64,000 nucleotides of DNA from Streptomyces sp. NRRL S-350 (GCF_000719705.1 NZ_JOHO01000046.1:28804-92803); one strand, 5' to 3'; shown: positions 1 through 8,559, counted from the first letter of the stretch. A program made the numbers and translations. Notes: generated from the letters alone by a model not told the origin.

Positions 1-140
1 TCGCGCCAGTACTGGTAAGTCCGCTCACCGGACCACGGGGCAGCGATCGAGTGGAAGATCACCTGAGTCGGGCGGATGGCCGGCTGGGCGTCGCTCTCCG
101 GCTGGAGTTCGAGCTTTCGGGCATTCGGGTACCACGCCAT
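1..140 (-). CDS. Phage endolysin, N-acetylmuramoyl-L-alanine amidase type (partial, C-terminus beyond window)
   Basis: The minus strand opens with ATG at 140 and stays open to the window edge (46 codons). The N-terminus reads MAWYPNARKLELQPESD and is followed by an IRPTQVIFHSIAAPWSGERTYQYW stretch split here as IRPTQVIFHS and the rest. This resembles the opening of peptidoglycan-recognition amidases of Streptomyces phages, in which the His of the F-H-S stretch would be the first zinc ligand. A strong ribosome site (AAGGGGGAC) sits just upstream of ATG. It is the last gene seen in the leftward late transcription unit, after the tail fibre, which is the usual place for lysis. Only the first quarter is present, so the remaining zinc ligands and any cell-wall-binding domain cannot be checked. 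Confidence 0.7.
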   Translation of the reverse strand, partial: MAWYPNARKLELQPESDAQPAIRPTQVIFHSIAAPWSGERTYQYWR

Positions 141-168
141 GAAGTCCCCCTTGTTCTGGGCGTGAAGA

Positions 169-195
169 AGCCCCGCAGGAAGTCCCGGCGGGGCT
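169..195 (-). terminator. Hairpin between tail fibre and endolysin
   Basis: AGCCCCGC at 169-176 pairs perfectly with GCGGGGCT at 188-195 around an 11-nt loop. It lies 16 bp past the tail-fibre stop and 28 bp before the endolysin start. There is no long U-tract, so it may attenuate rather than end transcription. Confidence 0.5.
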
Positions 196-210
196 GAGTA
201 GGTGGCGGTC

Positions 211-1632
211 TTAGAGGTTGGCGAGAGCCACGATCGGGATGTCGTGGTCGCCCTTGAATGCCGCTCCGCTGAGGTTCTGCGGGCAGTGGTCGATGCCGTC
301 CAGGTACTTCTCCCGCTCGAACGCGGCGGACGGCATGAAGAAGTTGGCCGGGTTCGACGGACTCTCGTTGCCGACATGCATGTACGCGAAGTCCGATGCG
401 CCGCCCTGTCGCAGCAGGAACGCCCCGTAGTACCGGCCCGGCTGAAGAAGCATGGTCTGGCCCAGCCACATCGGGACGGCCCCGATGTGGTTCGTCTTCG
501 CGGGTGCCGACGTCCCGGGGAACTGACCGGCTGGGTCAAGCTGCCAGATGTCCCCGCTGTACATGATGATCTCGCCGGACTCGCGGTACAACGACGCCTC
601 GAAGCGGGCATTGGGCGCAACCGCGGAGCCGCCCCAGCCGCGCGCGAAGACGCACAGATGGGACACGGCCGTGGGCTCCGTGACGTTGATGCCGGACACG
701 TAAAGCCTGTTCAGCTTCGCGTACTTGATCGCCGTCGGGTTGGTCACCCCGGCGGGGTCGAGATTCCACGCCGCGAACCCCAACGCCTGGGGCGTCCAGG
801 TGTTCCGTGCGACGGTCACGGGGAGCTGGGCGACAGGCAGCCGACTGGCGCCGTCCAACGTCGCCACACCGTTGGCTGCACCCCGGGTCTTCACGTCCAC
901 GTAGAGCGCCGACAGGTCCGGCAGGTTGGCGGCTGGCACCCTCCCGGACGAGTTCAGCGGGGCTACGCCACCAGCAGTACCCACAGCGGAGCTGGGGACG
1001 GCGCCCACGCTGGCCGCGTCCAGCTGGATATCCGGCCCCAGCTTGCCGTTCACGGAGTTCACCGACCCTGCTCCGGGGTCGCCCTTCGGGCCCTGGGGAC
1101 CGACGTCTCCCTTGTCGCCCTTCGGGCCCTGGCTTCCGGCCGGTCCGGTGTCGCCCTTGTCGCCCTTCGGCCCCGGCACGGTCGACGCGGCCCCGGGGTC
1201 GCCCTTGTCGCCCTTCGGACCTTGAGCTCCGGTCTCGCCCTTGGGGCCAGGCACCGGCACGTAGGTGGGCGTCGTCGGGTCCGCGGGGGCAATGTCGGCA
1301 AGGTCGACGTCGGGCACGGCTTTCGGGGCGAGCATGGCGTAGGTGCGACTGCCGACGACCCCCGTCAGGTTCTCCCGGACGGAGTAGGACCACCCCGAAG
1401 GGTTCATGCCCGGTGAGTCGGTGGCGGGCAGCGTCGTTGCGAACCGTCCGGTTTCGTCCAGCACGGCGACGACCGGGCCGGCCACGAAGACGTCACTGTC
1501 GGCAAAGGTGAGCAGTGCCGGTGCCGTGAAGGTGACGGTTCCGGCGAGCGGGCGCCCGTCTGGCCCCAGGTATCGGCCGTGGACTCGCACGGTCGGGATG
1601 TTGGCCGGAAGCCCCGGCGGTGGCGTAGTCAA
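211..1632 (-). CDS. Collagen-like phage tail fibre / minor tail protein
   Basis: This 473-residue protein has three parts. Residues about 1-125 look like a beta-rich attachment domain (VRVHGRYLGPDGRPLAGTVTF). Residues about 127-190 are an uninterrupted collagen-like Gly-X-Y run rich in GPKGDKGD. The rest is a globular receptor-binding type domain. Collagen-like linkers trimerise fibres in many siphophages. The start is a TTG directly after GGGGGGACC; no better in-frame start is apparent. It is probably the host-contact fibre, and it is the last structural gene before the endolysin. A 24-bp palindrome lies 15 bp upstream of the start. Confidence 0.8.
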   Translation of the reverse strand: MTTPPPGLPANIPTVRVHGRYLGPDGRPLAGTVTFTAPALLTFADSDVFVAGPVVAVLDETGRFATTLPATDSPGMNPSGWSYSVRENLTGVVGSRTYAMLAPKAVPDVDLADIAPADPTTPTYVPVPGPKGETGAQGPKGDKGDPGAASTVPGPKGDKGDTGPAGSQGPKGDKGDVGPQGPKGDPGAGSVNSVNGKLGPDIQLDAASVGAVPSSAVGTAGGVAPLNSSGRVPAANLPDLSALYVDVKTRGAANGVATLDGASRLPVAQLPVTVARNTWTPQALGFAAWNLDPAGVTNPTAIKYAKLNRLYVSGINVTEPTAVSHLCVFARGWGGSAVAPNARFEASLYRESGEIIMYSGDIWQLDPAGQFPGTSAPAKTNHIGAVPMWLGQTMLLQPGRYYGAFLLRQGGASDFAYMHVGNESPSNPANFFMPSAAFEREKYLDGIDHCPQNLSGAAFKGDHDIPIVALANL

Positions 1633-1646
1633 GGTCCCCCCGTCCC

Positions 1647-1670
1647 GTCACGGATTACGTAATCCGTGAC
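1647..1670. repeat. Palindromic repeat, copy 1 (24 bp, perfect)
   Basis: GTCACGGATTAC is followed immediately by its exact reverse complement. The copy lies between the small coiled-coil gene, whose TAA stop is at the palindrome centre, and the tail-fibre start. Further copies are at 5366-5381, 10403-10422 and 13586-13607. Confidence 0.9.
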
Positions 1671-1921
1671 TCGGTGTCGCTGCTCTTCCAGATGCTCCGG
1701 ATCTCCGCACGGAGCTGCGCGTTCTCTCGTCGTAGCGCTTGGACTTCGGCGACAAGCCGCGCAACGTCTTCGTCCAGCCGTTCAGCACGGGCCCGGTACG
1801 CCTCCGCCTCCTCACGCCACGCGGCGTGGAGACCGGACTTCCAGCGCTGGAGACTGAAGACCGCGAAGACGACGACGGGCGCCAGGATCTCCGCCCCGCC
1901 CAGCGCTTCCGTGATGCTCAC
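1655..1921 (-). CDS. Small membrane-anchored coiled-coil phage protein
   Basis: This 88-residue protein has one hydrophobic segment near the N-terminus (LAPVVVFAVFSLQ) followed by a long charged heptad-like helix (AEAYRARAERLDEDVARLVAEVQALRRE split over residues about 35-75). GTG at 1921 is preferred because it has AGGGGG five bases upstream; the GTG at 1927 would overlap that ribosome site. It lies between two minor tail genes, close to the lysis region. A holin- or spanin-like role, or a tail accessory role, is possible but not shown. I recognise no family. Confidence 0.65.
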   Translation of the reverse strand: MSITEALGGAEILAPVVVFAVFSLQRWKSGLHAAWREEAEAYRARAERLDEDVARLVAEVQALRRENAQLRAEIRSIWKSSDTESRIT

Positions 1922-1930
1922 GGACACCCC

Positions 1931-2734
1931 CTAGAGGTTCATGACGGGCTCGTTCAGGTCCGGCGCGCGCACGGTCTTCCACTCCAGGTCGTAGGTCAAC
2001 GTCCCGGTAGCCGTTGCGTCGGGAACGCGGGCGGCGGGAAGGCCAACGCAGTACTGCATGCCGGAGAGCTGGGCCTTCCCGTGCTCTCCCGGGACCGGAT
2101 AGGTCAGGAGTTGGGCGCTGTACTCGGAGCCGTCCCGGGCCATCGGCGCATAGCGCCAAGTGCCGTCTTCCTCGAAGACGCCCCGATACTCCAGTGCATC
2201 CGTGCTAGCCGATTCGAGCCCGGCCAGGACCCACATCCGCGCCGTCGGGATCGGCTCCGGGCCGACCGCGTACCGGAGCTGGAGTTCCACGGTGTAGACG
2301 TCGGCGTCCCGGGCGTACTCCCAGCCGTGCGGGATGCCGTGAATCCAGCGGATCATGCCCGCCGCCAGGAACGGGTTCTCGTTGCCCACGAGTTGCCACG
2401 TGCTGGACGCGGACACCATGGTCTTCCCGCCGTCGCGGCCGTGCCGGAACGCAGCCAGCCGGATCTCTGGTTCTCGTCGTCCCTTGAGAACGTTGTAGGT
2501 GATGAACTTCGTCTCCAGCCGATCGAAGACCATGCCGGTCACGTCAGCGATCGATACCGCGTGCCACACGTTGTCAGCGATGGTGCCGCGGGCCGTCGGA
2601 TCCCACTCCGCTACCGGGTAACGGTCGAAGGTATTGACCGGGGCCGGCGCCCGCTCCACGGCGGTCAAACGCCGTTGCATGTCGGCAAGTTCGGTCAGGA
2701 GCGACGGCGGGAGGGCGTTAACTGGGGATGGCAT
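1931..2734 (-). CDS. Phage minor tail protein
   Basis: This 267-residue protein begins with a short helical segment (LLTELADMQRRLTAVERA), as do many siphophage tip or fibre-adaptor proteins. A mixed beta domain without a recognised catalytic motif follows. It starts 17 bases inside the end of the preceding Tal-like gene (translational coupling) and has AAGGAG upstream. From its position between the Tal-like protein and the collagen fibre I infer a tail-tip or fibre-attachment component. The exact family was not recognised. Confidence 0.65.
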   Translation of the reverse strand: MPSPVNALPPSLLTELADMQRRLTAVERAPAPVNTFDRYPVAEWDPTARGTIADNVWHAVSIADVTGMVFDRLETKFITYNVLKGRREPEIRLAAFRHGRDGGKTMVSASSTWQLVGNENPFLAAGMIRWIHGIPHGWEYARDADVYTVELQLRYAVGPEPIPTARMWVLAGLESASTDALEYRGVFEEDGTWRYAPMARDGSEYSAQLLTYPVPGEHGKAQLSGMQYCVGLPAARVPDATATGTLTYDLEWKTVRAPDLNEPVMNL

Positions 2735-3773
2735 TGGAGAACAACTCCTTGTTGGCTAGGGCGAGTCCGATGGTCTCTCGGCCGTTGGTGTCGACTCCGG
2801 TCGTGCGCTCGGTCAACACGAACTCGTCAGCCAGGGCGACATATCCGGAGTCGGCGACGACCACGCACACGTCCCCCGGCAGGTAGTCCTGGGGCCGCAC
2901 CCCGGGGTAGAGCGTCAGTGTCGGGATCGCCGTCGGAGCCCGGCCGGCGTTCACCGTCGACTGGGCCTTGGAGACCAGGTTCTCCGTCTCCTTGACATCG
3001 CCGTATGTCGTCACGATCTGCTTCGTCGGGATGCGCTCCACGAGCCCGCTGTTCTGCGCGACACCCACCAGCTTCTCCCCGGCCCCGTTGTCGGCACCGA
3101 CCGCGTACGCGGCGGTAGCCAGGGCCGTGGAGTCGTACGTCACCTGCCGCACTTCGCAGTTGACGCCGTGCGTCAGGTAGTGCGTCGTTGCGCTGCCGGA
3201 CCGGTCGGAGATCAGGAACCGGTTCCCGACAGTCTTCCGCGGCTCCTTCCAGTACGACTGGTAGCGGAAGTTGTAGCCGCCCACGTTGTCGGCCATCTGC
3301 TCCACGGCTTCCGCGACGTTCTTCAGCTCGTACTTCGTCCACTGCCGGGACCGCTTCCGCCCGGTGGGCTTCATCTCGTCCAGGTCGGTGTTCACCGCGT
3401 TGACCCGGTAGAGCCACGTCCGCAGCAAATCGGCTATGTCCCAGTCCTGGGCGTCGAAGCCGTCGACCATGTGACGGCCGCGGTAGTGACTGTGGTAGCC
3501 GGACGCCCCCAGGCTCAGCGTTCCGGCGGCAAGGTCCGCGGCAGCCGACCACAGAATCCCGCCCCACACCGGTTCGTCGTCGCGGACGGCCACGAGCCCG
3601 GAGCCGCCCGGGTAGAGCTTCGCCGCGTCGGCCTGGGGCGCGTTCAGCGGGATCGTGAACGTCGCCGTGCCCGCCTGGTTCAACGTCTCGGTGTACGTGA
3701 TCGCGGCGGCCGGCAACGCGGCGACGACTTCGCCGGTCTTCAGCTTCGTCTGGAGCAATTCGTAGCGCGCCAT
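2718..3773 (-). CDS. Tal-like / Gp37-type phage tail protein
   Basis: The 351-residue protein resembles the Gp37-like siphovirus tail proteins (ReqiPepy6 type): an N-terminal beta domain, a central WGGILWSA-type segment and a C-terminal domain ending in repeated beta elements (PGDVCVVVADSG, DEFVLTERTTG). Such proteins form the tail tip next to Dit. ATG at 3773 was chosen because GAGGAGG lies seven bases upstream; an upstream in-frame extension lacks a ribosome site. A copy of the 19-bp AGAGCGCAA-type motif lies about 20 bp before the start (3795-3815), and a plus-strand moron separates the gene from Dit. Confidence 0.75.
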   Translation of the reverse strand: MARYELLQTKLKTGEVVAALPAAAITYTETLNQAGTATFTIPLNAPQADAAKLYPGGSGLVAVRDDEPVWGGILWSAAADLAAGTLSLGASGYHSHYRGRHMVDGFDAQDWDIADLLRTWLYRVNAVNTDLDEMKPTGRKRSRQWTKYELKNVAEAVEQMADNVGGYNFRYQSYWKEPRKTVGNRFLISDRSGSATTHYLTHGVNCEVRQVTYDSTALATAAYAVGADNGAGEKLVGVAQNSGLVERIPTKQIVTTYGDVKETENLVSKAQSTVNAGRAPTAIPTLTLYPGVRPQDYLPGDVCVVVADSGYVALADEFVLTERTTGVDTNGRETIGLALANKELFSNAIPS

Positions 3774-3794
3774 GGGCTCACCTCCTCGGCTCCC

Positions 3795-3815
3795 CCTAGA
3801 GCGCAACGACTTCCC
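3795..3815 (-). promoter_or_regulatory. Prophage 19-bp motif, copy 1 (possible phage promoter element)
   Basis: Plus-strand AGAGCGCAACGACTTCCCG at 3798-3816; read on the minus strand it precedes the Tal-like gene by about 25 bp. Near-identical copies occur at 16973-16991, 17045-17061 (partial) and 19004-19022, all in the same orientation. It could be a phage-specific promoter or operator; this is inference from repetition and position. Confidence 0.45.
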
Positions 3816-4016
3816 GCCAAGACAGCGCTCTGACTATCTCCGGTTGCTGAGCGGCCGCGAGGCGTCGCACACTGAAAATACGCATCCACCTGCCCGGCGG
3901 ACCCCCTTCCGTCCTGAAGGTCCACCTGCACCCATTCCTCAGCAGGCGAGAGACGCTACCCGTTGTGATTTTTCGGACGTGGCAGCAGATCGCCAAATAT
4001 CGGAGAATTGGACACC

Positions 4017-4532
4017 ATGAAGCTGCTGACAGAAATCGAGAACGTAGTCGCCACCGGCAAGATGGTGACCTCGGCGAGCGACCAGACCATCATCGACCTC
4101 GTTAAGGCCGCAATCCTGAAAGACCTCTCTGCCTCGTTCTATCTGACGCGCGCGCAGGCTTACGCCGTTACCGAGTGGTATTGGACGCCGGAGCGAATCC
4201 AGCTTAGCGGGATCCGGCCGGTGCCCCATGGGGAATTCGAACGGATTCGAAGAGAACTAGGCGTAGAGCTCACAGACTTCAACTACGCGCCAATCAAATG
4301 CAGTTGTGGGCACATCTATGACGCGTTTGACTTCTTCCAACAGGGGATTCGGGAACACGGCCTCGAAGTCGTCAACTCGATATTTTCAATGACGGAGTCA
4401 ACCCTCCTCCAGGTAAATCCGTCGTTCACCCCAATCTGCCCCGTCGACAACCAGAAATTGGAGGTTAGCCTAAGAGGTGGCGGAACGTACCGCTGCACGG
4501 ATTACGGCGGGTGCTGCATAGGGGCTGTTTAA
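4017..4532 (+). CDS. Cysteine-rich prophage moron of unknown function
   Basis: This 171-residue protein is encoded on the opposite strand to the late operon, between the Dit and Tal-like genes. ATG at 4017 has GGAGAA nine bases upstream. The first 90 residues look helical; the C-terminal half has clustered cysteines (KCSCGHIYD, PICPVDNQ, YRCTDYGGCC), suggesting a zinc-ribbon fold. GC content is clearly lower than in neighbours and it uses codons rare here (AGA, CTA, ATA). Insertion of an oppositely oriented gene in a tail operon is typical of a moron expressed in the lysogen, possibly for superinfection exclusion or host benefit. No family recognised. Confidence 0.7.
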   Translation: MKLLTEIENVVATGKMVTSASDQTIIDLVKAAILKDLSASFYLTRAQAYAVTEWYWTPERIQLSGIRPVPHGEFERIRRELGVELTDFNYAPIKCSCGHIYDAFDFFQQGIREHGLEVVNSIFSMTESTLLQVNPSFTPICPVDNQKLEVSLRGGGTYRCTDYGGCCIGAV

Positions 4533-4556
4533 GGAATTCGCACAGTCCCTGCCCCG

Positions 4557-5342
4557 CTACTCCCAGGCTTCGCGCCACGTGGCGACGGCCGTTGCTTCCA
4601 CGTCGCTGTTCTCGCTGACGAGCTTCAGCCGATGGTTCCCGGCTTCGTACTCCGGCCAGACGGAGCCCGGGGTCACGAGCCCGGTGATATCTTCGCCCGC
4701 CGACGACCGGACGATCTGGGCCACACCGTCCACGGTCACAGACCCGGTGTACGCGATGCCGAAGGTCTGCCCCGTCAGCTCGTCTGTCAGCACGGGGTTC
4801 GTCGCGTCGGTGATCTCAACGATCGGCCGGGCCGGCACGGAGCCCCGCTGAGTGAACACTGGCGATCCGGTGCGGGTGCTCACCCTCACCTTCCGCGACG
4901 ACTCCGCGTAGATCTTCGGGTCCGTCGCATACAGCTCGAACGGCACCGTCGACACCCCGTAGGCGAAGGACAGGTCGATGGACCCGCCCCGCTTGCGCGG
5001 GCGCGCCTTGATGAACGCGCTCTCTCCGGCGGCAATCCCCGGGAAGCGGAACCTGAACGGCAGCTCCGGGCGCCCGACCCGAAAGGCTGCCGTCAGCGCC
5101 GCCCAAGCGGTGGAGAACTCCTCCGGCGTCCGCCCGTACACCTCGATCGTCAGCGTGACCGGCCGACCGTCAAGGATGTCGTCCCCCGGCCACCGCCCTT
5201 CGCGCTGGATGAGCACGAGATCGGAGGACCGGACGTCCGGCAGCGACAGAAGCCCGTCGACCTGGGCCAGGGACAGGGCGGAGTCGGGCGAGCCGATCAC
5301 CAGCCCCGAGTACTCGCACGTCCACTCTTCCAACTCCCCCAT
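4557..5342 (-). CDS. Phage distal tail protein (Dit-like)
   Basis: This 261-residue protein follows the tape-measure gene directly, the standard place of the distal tail protein that forms the hub joining tube and tip. Features fit: an N-terminal beta domain with a LSLPDVRSSDLVLIQREG segment, a central RPVTLTIEVYG strand pair, and a C-terminal galectin-like half ending in a WPEYEAGNHRLKL strand. Start ATG at 5342 is preceded by AAGGGGGGAAC; an upstream in-frame GTG at 5366 lies within the palindromic repeat and is less likely. Confidence 0.75.
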   Translation of the reverse strand: MGELEEWTCEYSGLVIGSPDSALSLAQVDGLLSLPDVRSSDLVLIQREGRWPGDDILDGRPVTLTIEVYGRTPEEFSTAWAALTAAFRVGRPELPFRFRFPGIAAGESAFIKARPRKRGGSIDLSFAYGVSTVPFELYATDPKIYAESSRKVRVSTRTGSPVFTQRGSVPARPIVEITDATNPVLTDELTGQTFGIAYTGSVTVDGVAQIVRSSAGEDITGLVTPGSVWPEYEAGNHRLKLVSENSDVEATAVATWREAWE

Positions 5343-5365
5343 GTTCCCCCCTTGTTGAGCTGTCA

Positions 5366-5381
5366 CGGATTACGTAATCCG
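5366..5381. repeat. Palindromic repeat, copy 2 (16-bp core)
   Basis: CGGATTAC followed by GTAATCCG is perfect; the left arm extends to the full GTCACGGATTAC of the other copies (from 5362) but the right arm diverges after the core. It sits between the tape-measure stop (5386) and the Dit start (5342). Confidence 0.85.
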
Positions 5382-5385
5382 CGGC

Positions 5386-7575
5386 CTATCGCGGAGCCAC
5401 CCGCAGCGCCCACGCGACTTCCCGACCGATCGCGAACGGGTCCGCGTTGGTCTGGACGTTGACCACGACTCCACCCCCAACCGGTGCCGCATGGTTGGGG
5501 ATCACGTTCGATCCGCGCGGCAGGTTGACCCACTCCGGCCCACGCTCACCGACACGGGTGAGACCGCTTGCCGGTCCGCCCATGGCCCGGATCTTCGGGA
5601 TCGGGTTGGGAGGCAGGTTGATCGAGAACGATCCCCACCCGATCTTGTCGGGGATGGCCCAGTTGAGAAGGTCGATCAGCCCGTTGATCGCTCCCTTGGC
5701 CGCCCCCCGGACGGCGTCCGCCAAGCTGGACGCGAAGCCCGCCAACTTTGACAGGCCGGACGAGATGCCGTCGATCACGACACCGCCGATTCGAGCCCCC
5801 GCGTCACGGACCGCCCCGGCCGCAGCGACGATCCTGCCCGGCAACGAAGTGAAGAAGTTGACCACGCCGTCCAGCCCGGCACGAGCCTTGTCCTGGACCC
5901 ACTGGAACGCTGCCGCGGTCGCTGCCTTGATCGTCTCCCAGTGCTTGATAAGCAGTCCCGGCCCGGTGAAGTTCAAGAAGAGCCACACCACGAAGTCGAC
6001 CGCTTGCTTGATCTTCGCAACTACCCAGTCCCAGGCTTCGGCCGTCCACTGCTTGACCTTGTCCCAGTTCTGCCAGATCAGCAGAGCCACCGCGACGACC
6101 GCGGCGATAACGAGCGCAGCCGGCCCGATGGCTATCAGCCATGCCGCGGCAATCCTGCCCGCTTGGACCAGGGACTCGGCACCCATCATGATCCACTGCC
6201 CGACGACGACCGCGCCGGAGACGGCCGCTTGTCCACCTGCCTTCACCCACCCGCCGACCACCGCCCAGTGAGCTACCACCTGACTGGCCGCTCCACCGGT
6301 CGCACTGGCCGTGCTCGTCGCCCAGGCCCACACGTTGGCCGCACCGGCCTGGGTGGAGGTGACCCCCCAGGCGACGAGCGACGGCAGCAGGATGACGCCA
6401 ATTACCCCGGCGACGGCCGTGATCGGAGTCCGGTAGCGTGTTACGAAGTCGATGCCCGCGGAGACGGCCTCCCCCAGGGTGTGGAACTTCGCACTGGCCT
6501 TGTCGATCACCGGCAGCGCGTACCGGTCGACCACGTCCACGAAGACCTGTTGCGCCTGCCTGCCGAAGGCCGCAAGCCTCGTGCTGGCATTGTCGTTGAG
6601 CGTATTCCCGGCTTTTTCCGCAGCTCTGGCGACATCGCCCAGAGTTTTTACCGCCGTCTTCGGGTCCATGGCCGCGAGTGCGCTACCCAAATCCTCGGCT
6701 TGGGTACCGAAGAGGCCGACCGCGACCGTGTTTTTCTCGACCGGGTCTTTCAGTGCCCGCATCTTGTCGAAAACAAGTTGGGTCGCTTCGGCAGCCTTCG
6801 GGCCACCGGCCGCAATGGTCGCGGTCATCTGCTTGGCATTCAGGCCAAGCGCCTTATAGGCGTCCGCCGAACCGGTGGAGCCGTCAATCGCCCGGAGGCT
6901 GAATTCCTTGATCGCATCGGACGCCACGTCGGCATCGCGCGCACCGGCCTTGAGCGCCTGGTTCATCAGACCCAACGCCGTGGGACCATCCATTCCGACC
7001 TTTTTGAATTGGACGGAATATTCATTGAAGGTGTCCAACAGGTCTTCATTCGCATTAACGCCGAGCTGCGTTCCGCGAACGAGAATATCCATGGCCTGAT
7101 CAAAGTCTTTGGCCATTCCCGTTTTGACCATTTGCCCGGCTGTTTTTGCCGTCGGACCCAGGTCTTCGCCCATAATTTTCGAGACGTTCAGCAGCTTGCC
7201 GCCGATACCCTCGATTTCCTGGGCGGTCGCTCCGGCCGGGACAAGCCCGCCCTGCCAAAGCGATTTCAAACCCTCGTTGATCTGCTCCACGGACTCGCCC
7301 AGACCGTCACCGAAGATCCGCCCGGCTGCCTGGCCCAGCGTCCGCGCCTGTTCCGGCGTCGCCCCGACCTGGGCGGCCAACAGGTCGTTGTTCTTGTCCC
7401 GGTCCAGAGCTTCCACGAGTCCGGCCGTGAGCCCCGCGCCGACGAGCCCGCCGCCGATGAGCGCAAGCTTCCCGGCCTTCTTCCCGAAGGACTCAATCTC
7501 CTTCGCCCCGTCGCCCAACTTCTCGGCAAGGTCGGTGATATCGCCCAACAGTGTGATCTTGATTGGCTTAGCCAT
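5386..7575 (-). CDS. Phage tail tape measure protein
   Basis: At 729 residues this is the longest gene of the tail module and lies directly after the tail-assembly chaperone pair. It has an amphipathic helical N-terminal half (TMP core around residues 60-330), several hydrophobic segments in the middle (VIGVILLPSLVAWGV; ALVIAAVVAVALLIW) and tryptophan-rich amphipathic repeats (WEAWDWVVAKIKQAV type). These are typical of siphophage tape measures. The short length predicts a short tail. ATG at 7575 follows GGGGGGTCC; the ORF extends further upstream without a ribosome site. Confidence 0.9.
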   Translation of the reverse strand: MAKPIKITLLGDITDLAEKLGDGAKEIESFGKKAGKLALIGGGLVGAGLTAGLVEALDRDKNNDLLAAQVGATPEQARTLGQAAGRIFGDGLGESVEQINEGLKSLWQGGLVPAGATAQEIEGIGGKLLNVSKIMGEDLGPTAKTAGQMVKTGMAKDFDQAMDILVRGTQLGVNANEDLLDTFNEYSVQFKKVGMDGPTALGLMNQALKAGARDADVASDAIKEFSLRAIDGSTGSADAYKALGLNAKQMTATIAAGGPKAAEATQLVFDKMRALKDPVEKNTVAVGLFGTQAEDLGSALAAMDPKTAVKTLGDVARAAEKAGNTLNDNASTRLAAFGRQAQQVFVDVVDRYALPVIDKASAKFHTLGEAVSAGIDFVTRYRTPITAVAGVIGVILLPSLVAWGVTSTQAGAANVWAWATSTASATGGAASQVVAHWAVVGGWVKAGGQAAVSGAVVVGQWIMMGAESLVQAGRIAAAWLIAIGPAALVIAAVVAVALLIWQNWDKVKQWTAEAWDWVVAKIKQAVDFVVWLFLNFTGPGLLIKHWETIKAATAAAFQWVQDKARAGLDGVVNFFTSLPGRIVAAAGAVRDAGARIGGVVIDGISSGLSKLAGFASSLADAVRGAAKGAINGLIDLLNWAIPDKIGWGSFSINLPPNPIPKIRAMGGPASGLTRVGERGPEWVNLPRGSNVIPNHAAPVGGGVVVNVQTNADPFAIGREVAWALRVAPR

Positions 7576-7663
7576 ACGCGGACCCCCCGATCCCCCGTAC
7601 CTCCGCGTCGTGCTGCCAGCCGGCGGGGGCACCCCCCAGCGCCCACCGCCGACTGCTCCGCCG

Positions 7664-7849
7664 TCACGTCATGACCGGCGTCCTCCGCTCCCCACCCGGG
7701 CCCCGACGCGACCGCCCCTCCGCCCGCGCCTGCTCGTCCAGGTCTTCCGTCATCTGCTCCACGAGCGTGTTGAAGTCCCTCAGCGCCATGCCGCGCACGT
7801 CCGTCCAGGTGAGCCCCTGGTAGTGCTGGACGAGACGGGCGCAGGTCAC
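7664..7849 (-). CDS. Tail assembly chaperone, second component (GT-type)
   Basis: This 61-residue ORF begins GTG in a TAGTG overlap with the stop of the upstream chaperone gene and ends 88 bp before the tape measure. Size and place match the second tail-assembly chaperone, which in most siphophages is made as a frameshift fusion with the first. It is in the -1 frame relative to the first ORF and that frame is open across the junction, but no classical slippery heptamer is obvious. It may be made by frameshift or by coupled reinitiation. Confidence 0.65.
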   Translation of the reverse strand: MTCARLVQHYQGLTWTDVRGMALRDFNTLVEQMTEDLDEQARAEGRSRRGPGGERRTPVMT

Positions 7850-8121
7850 TACGCGCTGAGCGCGGTAGGGTCCTTCGGCTTCGACTTCAGCGAGATCCGG
7901 AGCGCCCCGGCATCCTCGATCGAGAAGTCGGGATCGGTGCGTCGCTTCAGCACCACGGCCATGGCGCGCATCATCCGGCCCTTACGGGCTCCGGGCTGGG
8001 CCAGCGCGTCCAGCGGGCCGTCGATGATCTCTTCGATGGTCTCGATCTCCTCGATCGAGAGCGAGTCGATGTCGATCGACAGCAGCTCGCCCATGTCGTT
8101 GGCAGCGGCCTTCTTCACCAT
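7849..8121 (-). CDS. Tail assembly chaperone, first component (G-type)
   Basis: This 90-residue acidic protein (SIDIDSLSIEEIETIEEIIDG) lies immediately before the short overlapping ORF and the tape-measure gene. The ATG at 8121 follows GGGGGACC. Small acidic chaperones at this place bind the tape measure during tail assembly. The assignment rests on position, size and overlap more than on sequence identity. Confidence 0.7.
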   Translation of the reverse strand: MVKKAAANDMGELLSIDIDSLSIEEIETIEEIIDGPLDALAQPGARKGRMMRAMAVVLKRRTDPDFSIEDAGALRISLKSKPKDPTALSA

Positions 8122-8130
8122 GCGGTCCCC

Positions 8131-8559
8131 CTAGCTTTCGATCTTGTCGCGGATCACGGCCGTGATCTCGCGTTCGTAGGTGTCGGCGACTTCGTCCGAC
8201 GTGCGCGCCATGGCGCGGAACAAGAACCTGTTCGGGCGGATGTGGCGCCGCGGGAAGCCGAAGTGGACCGCCCCCGCGTACGGCACCCGGGACGCCGACC
8301 CGGCCTTGATGACCGCGGAGTTGGTGGACGCCACGACGGCGATCGACGCGGCAAGTCGCCCCGGCTTGTACTTCTTCGACGACTTCGGGGTTCGGTGGCC
8401 GGCGGGCGCCGTCTTCCTGGCTTCCGGCTTCACGATCTCCGCGGCGGTCTTGTTGACCTCCCGCACGGCCTTGTTCAGGTCCCGGTCCTTGAGCTGCCGG
8501 AGCGCGCGCTTCAGCTCGTCCAGCCCTTCAACCCTGGTGGTGAACGCGGACTCAGCCAC
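8131..8559 (-). CDS. HK97 gp10-like head-tail joining / tail completion protein
   Basis: The 142-residue protein has the features of the HK97-gp10 family: an N-terminal GLDELKRALRQLKDRDL helix, a conserved KTAAEIVKPEARKTAP segment and a C-terminal GFPRRHIRPNRFLFRA loop and helix. It starts GTG at 8559, overlapping the tail-tube stop by eight bases. In most phages this gene precedes the tail-tube gene; here it follows it, an unusual order. Confidence 0.75.
   Translation of the reverse strand: MAESAFTTRVEGLDELKRALRQLKDRDLNKAVREVNKTAAEIVKPEARKTAPAGHRTPKSSKKYKPGRLAASIAVVASTNSAVIKAGSASRVPYAGAVHFGFPRRHIRPNRFLFRAMARTSDEVADTYEREITAVIRDKIES

Noticed and set aside
4496..4505. Half-site of the prophage palindrome (CACGGATTAC)
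   Set aside because: It is a single arm inside the moron's coding sequence without a complementary arm, so probably chance.
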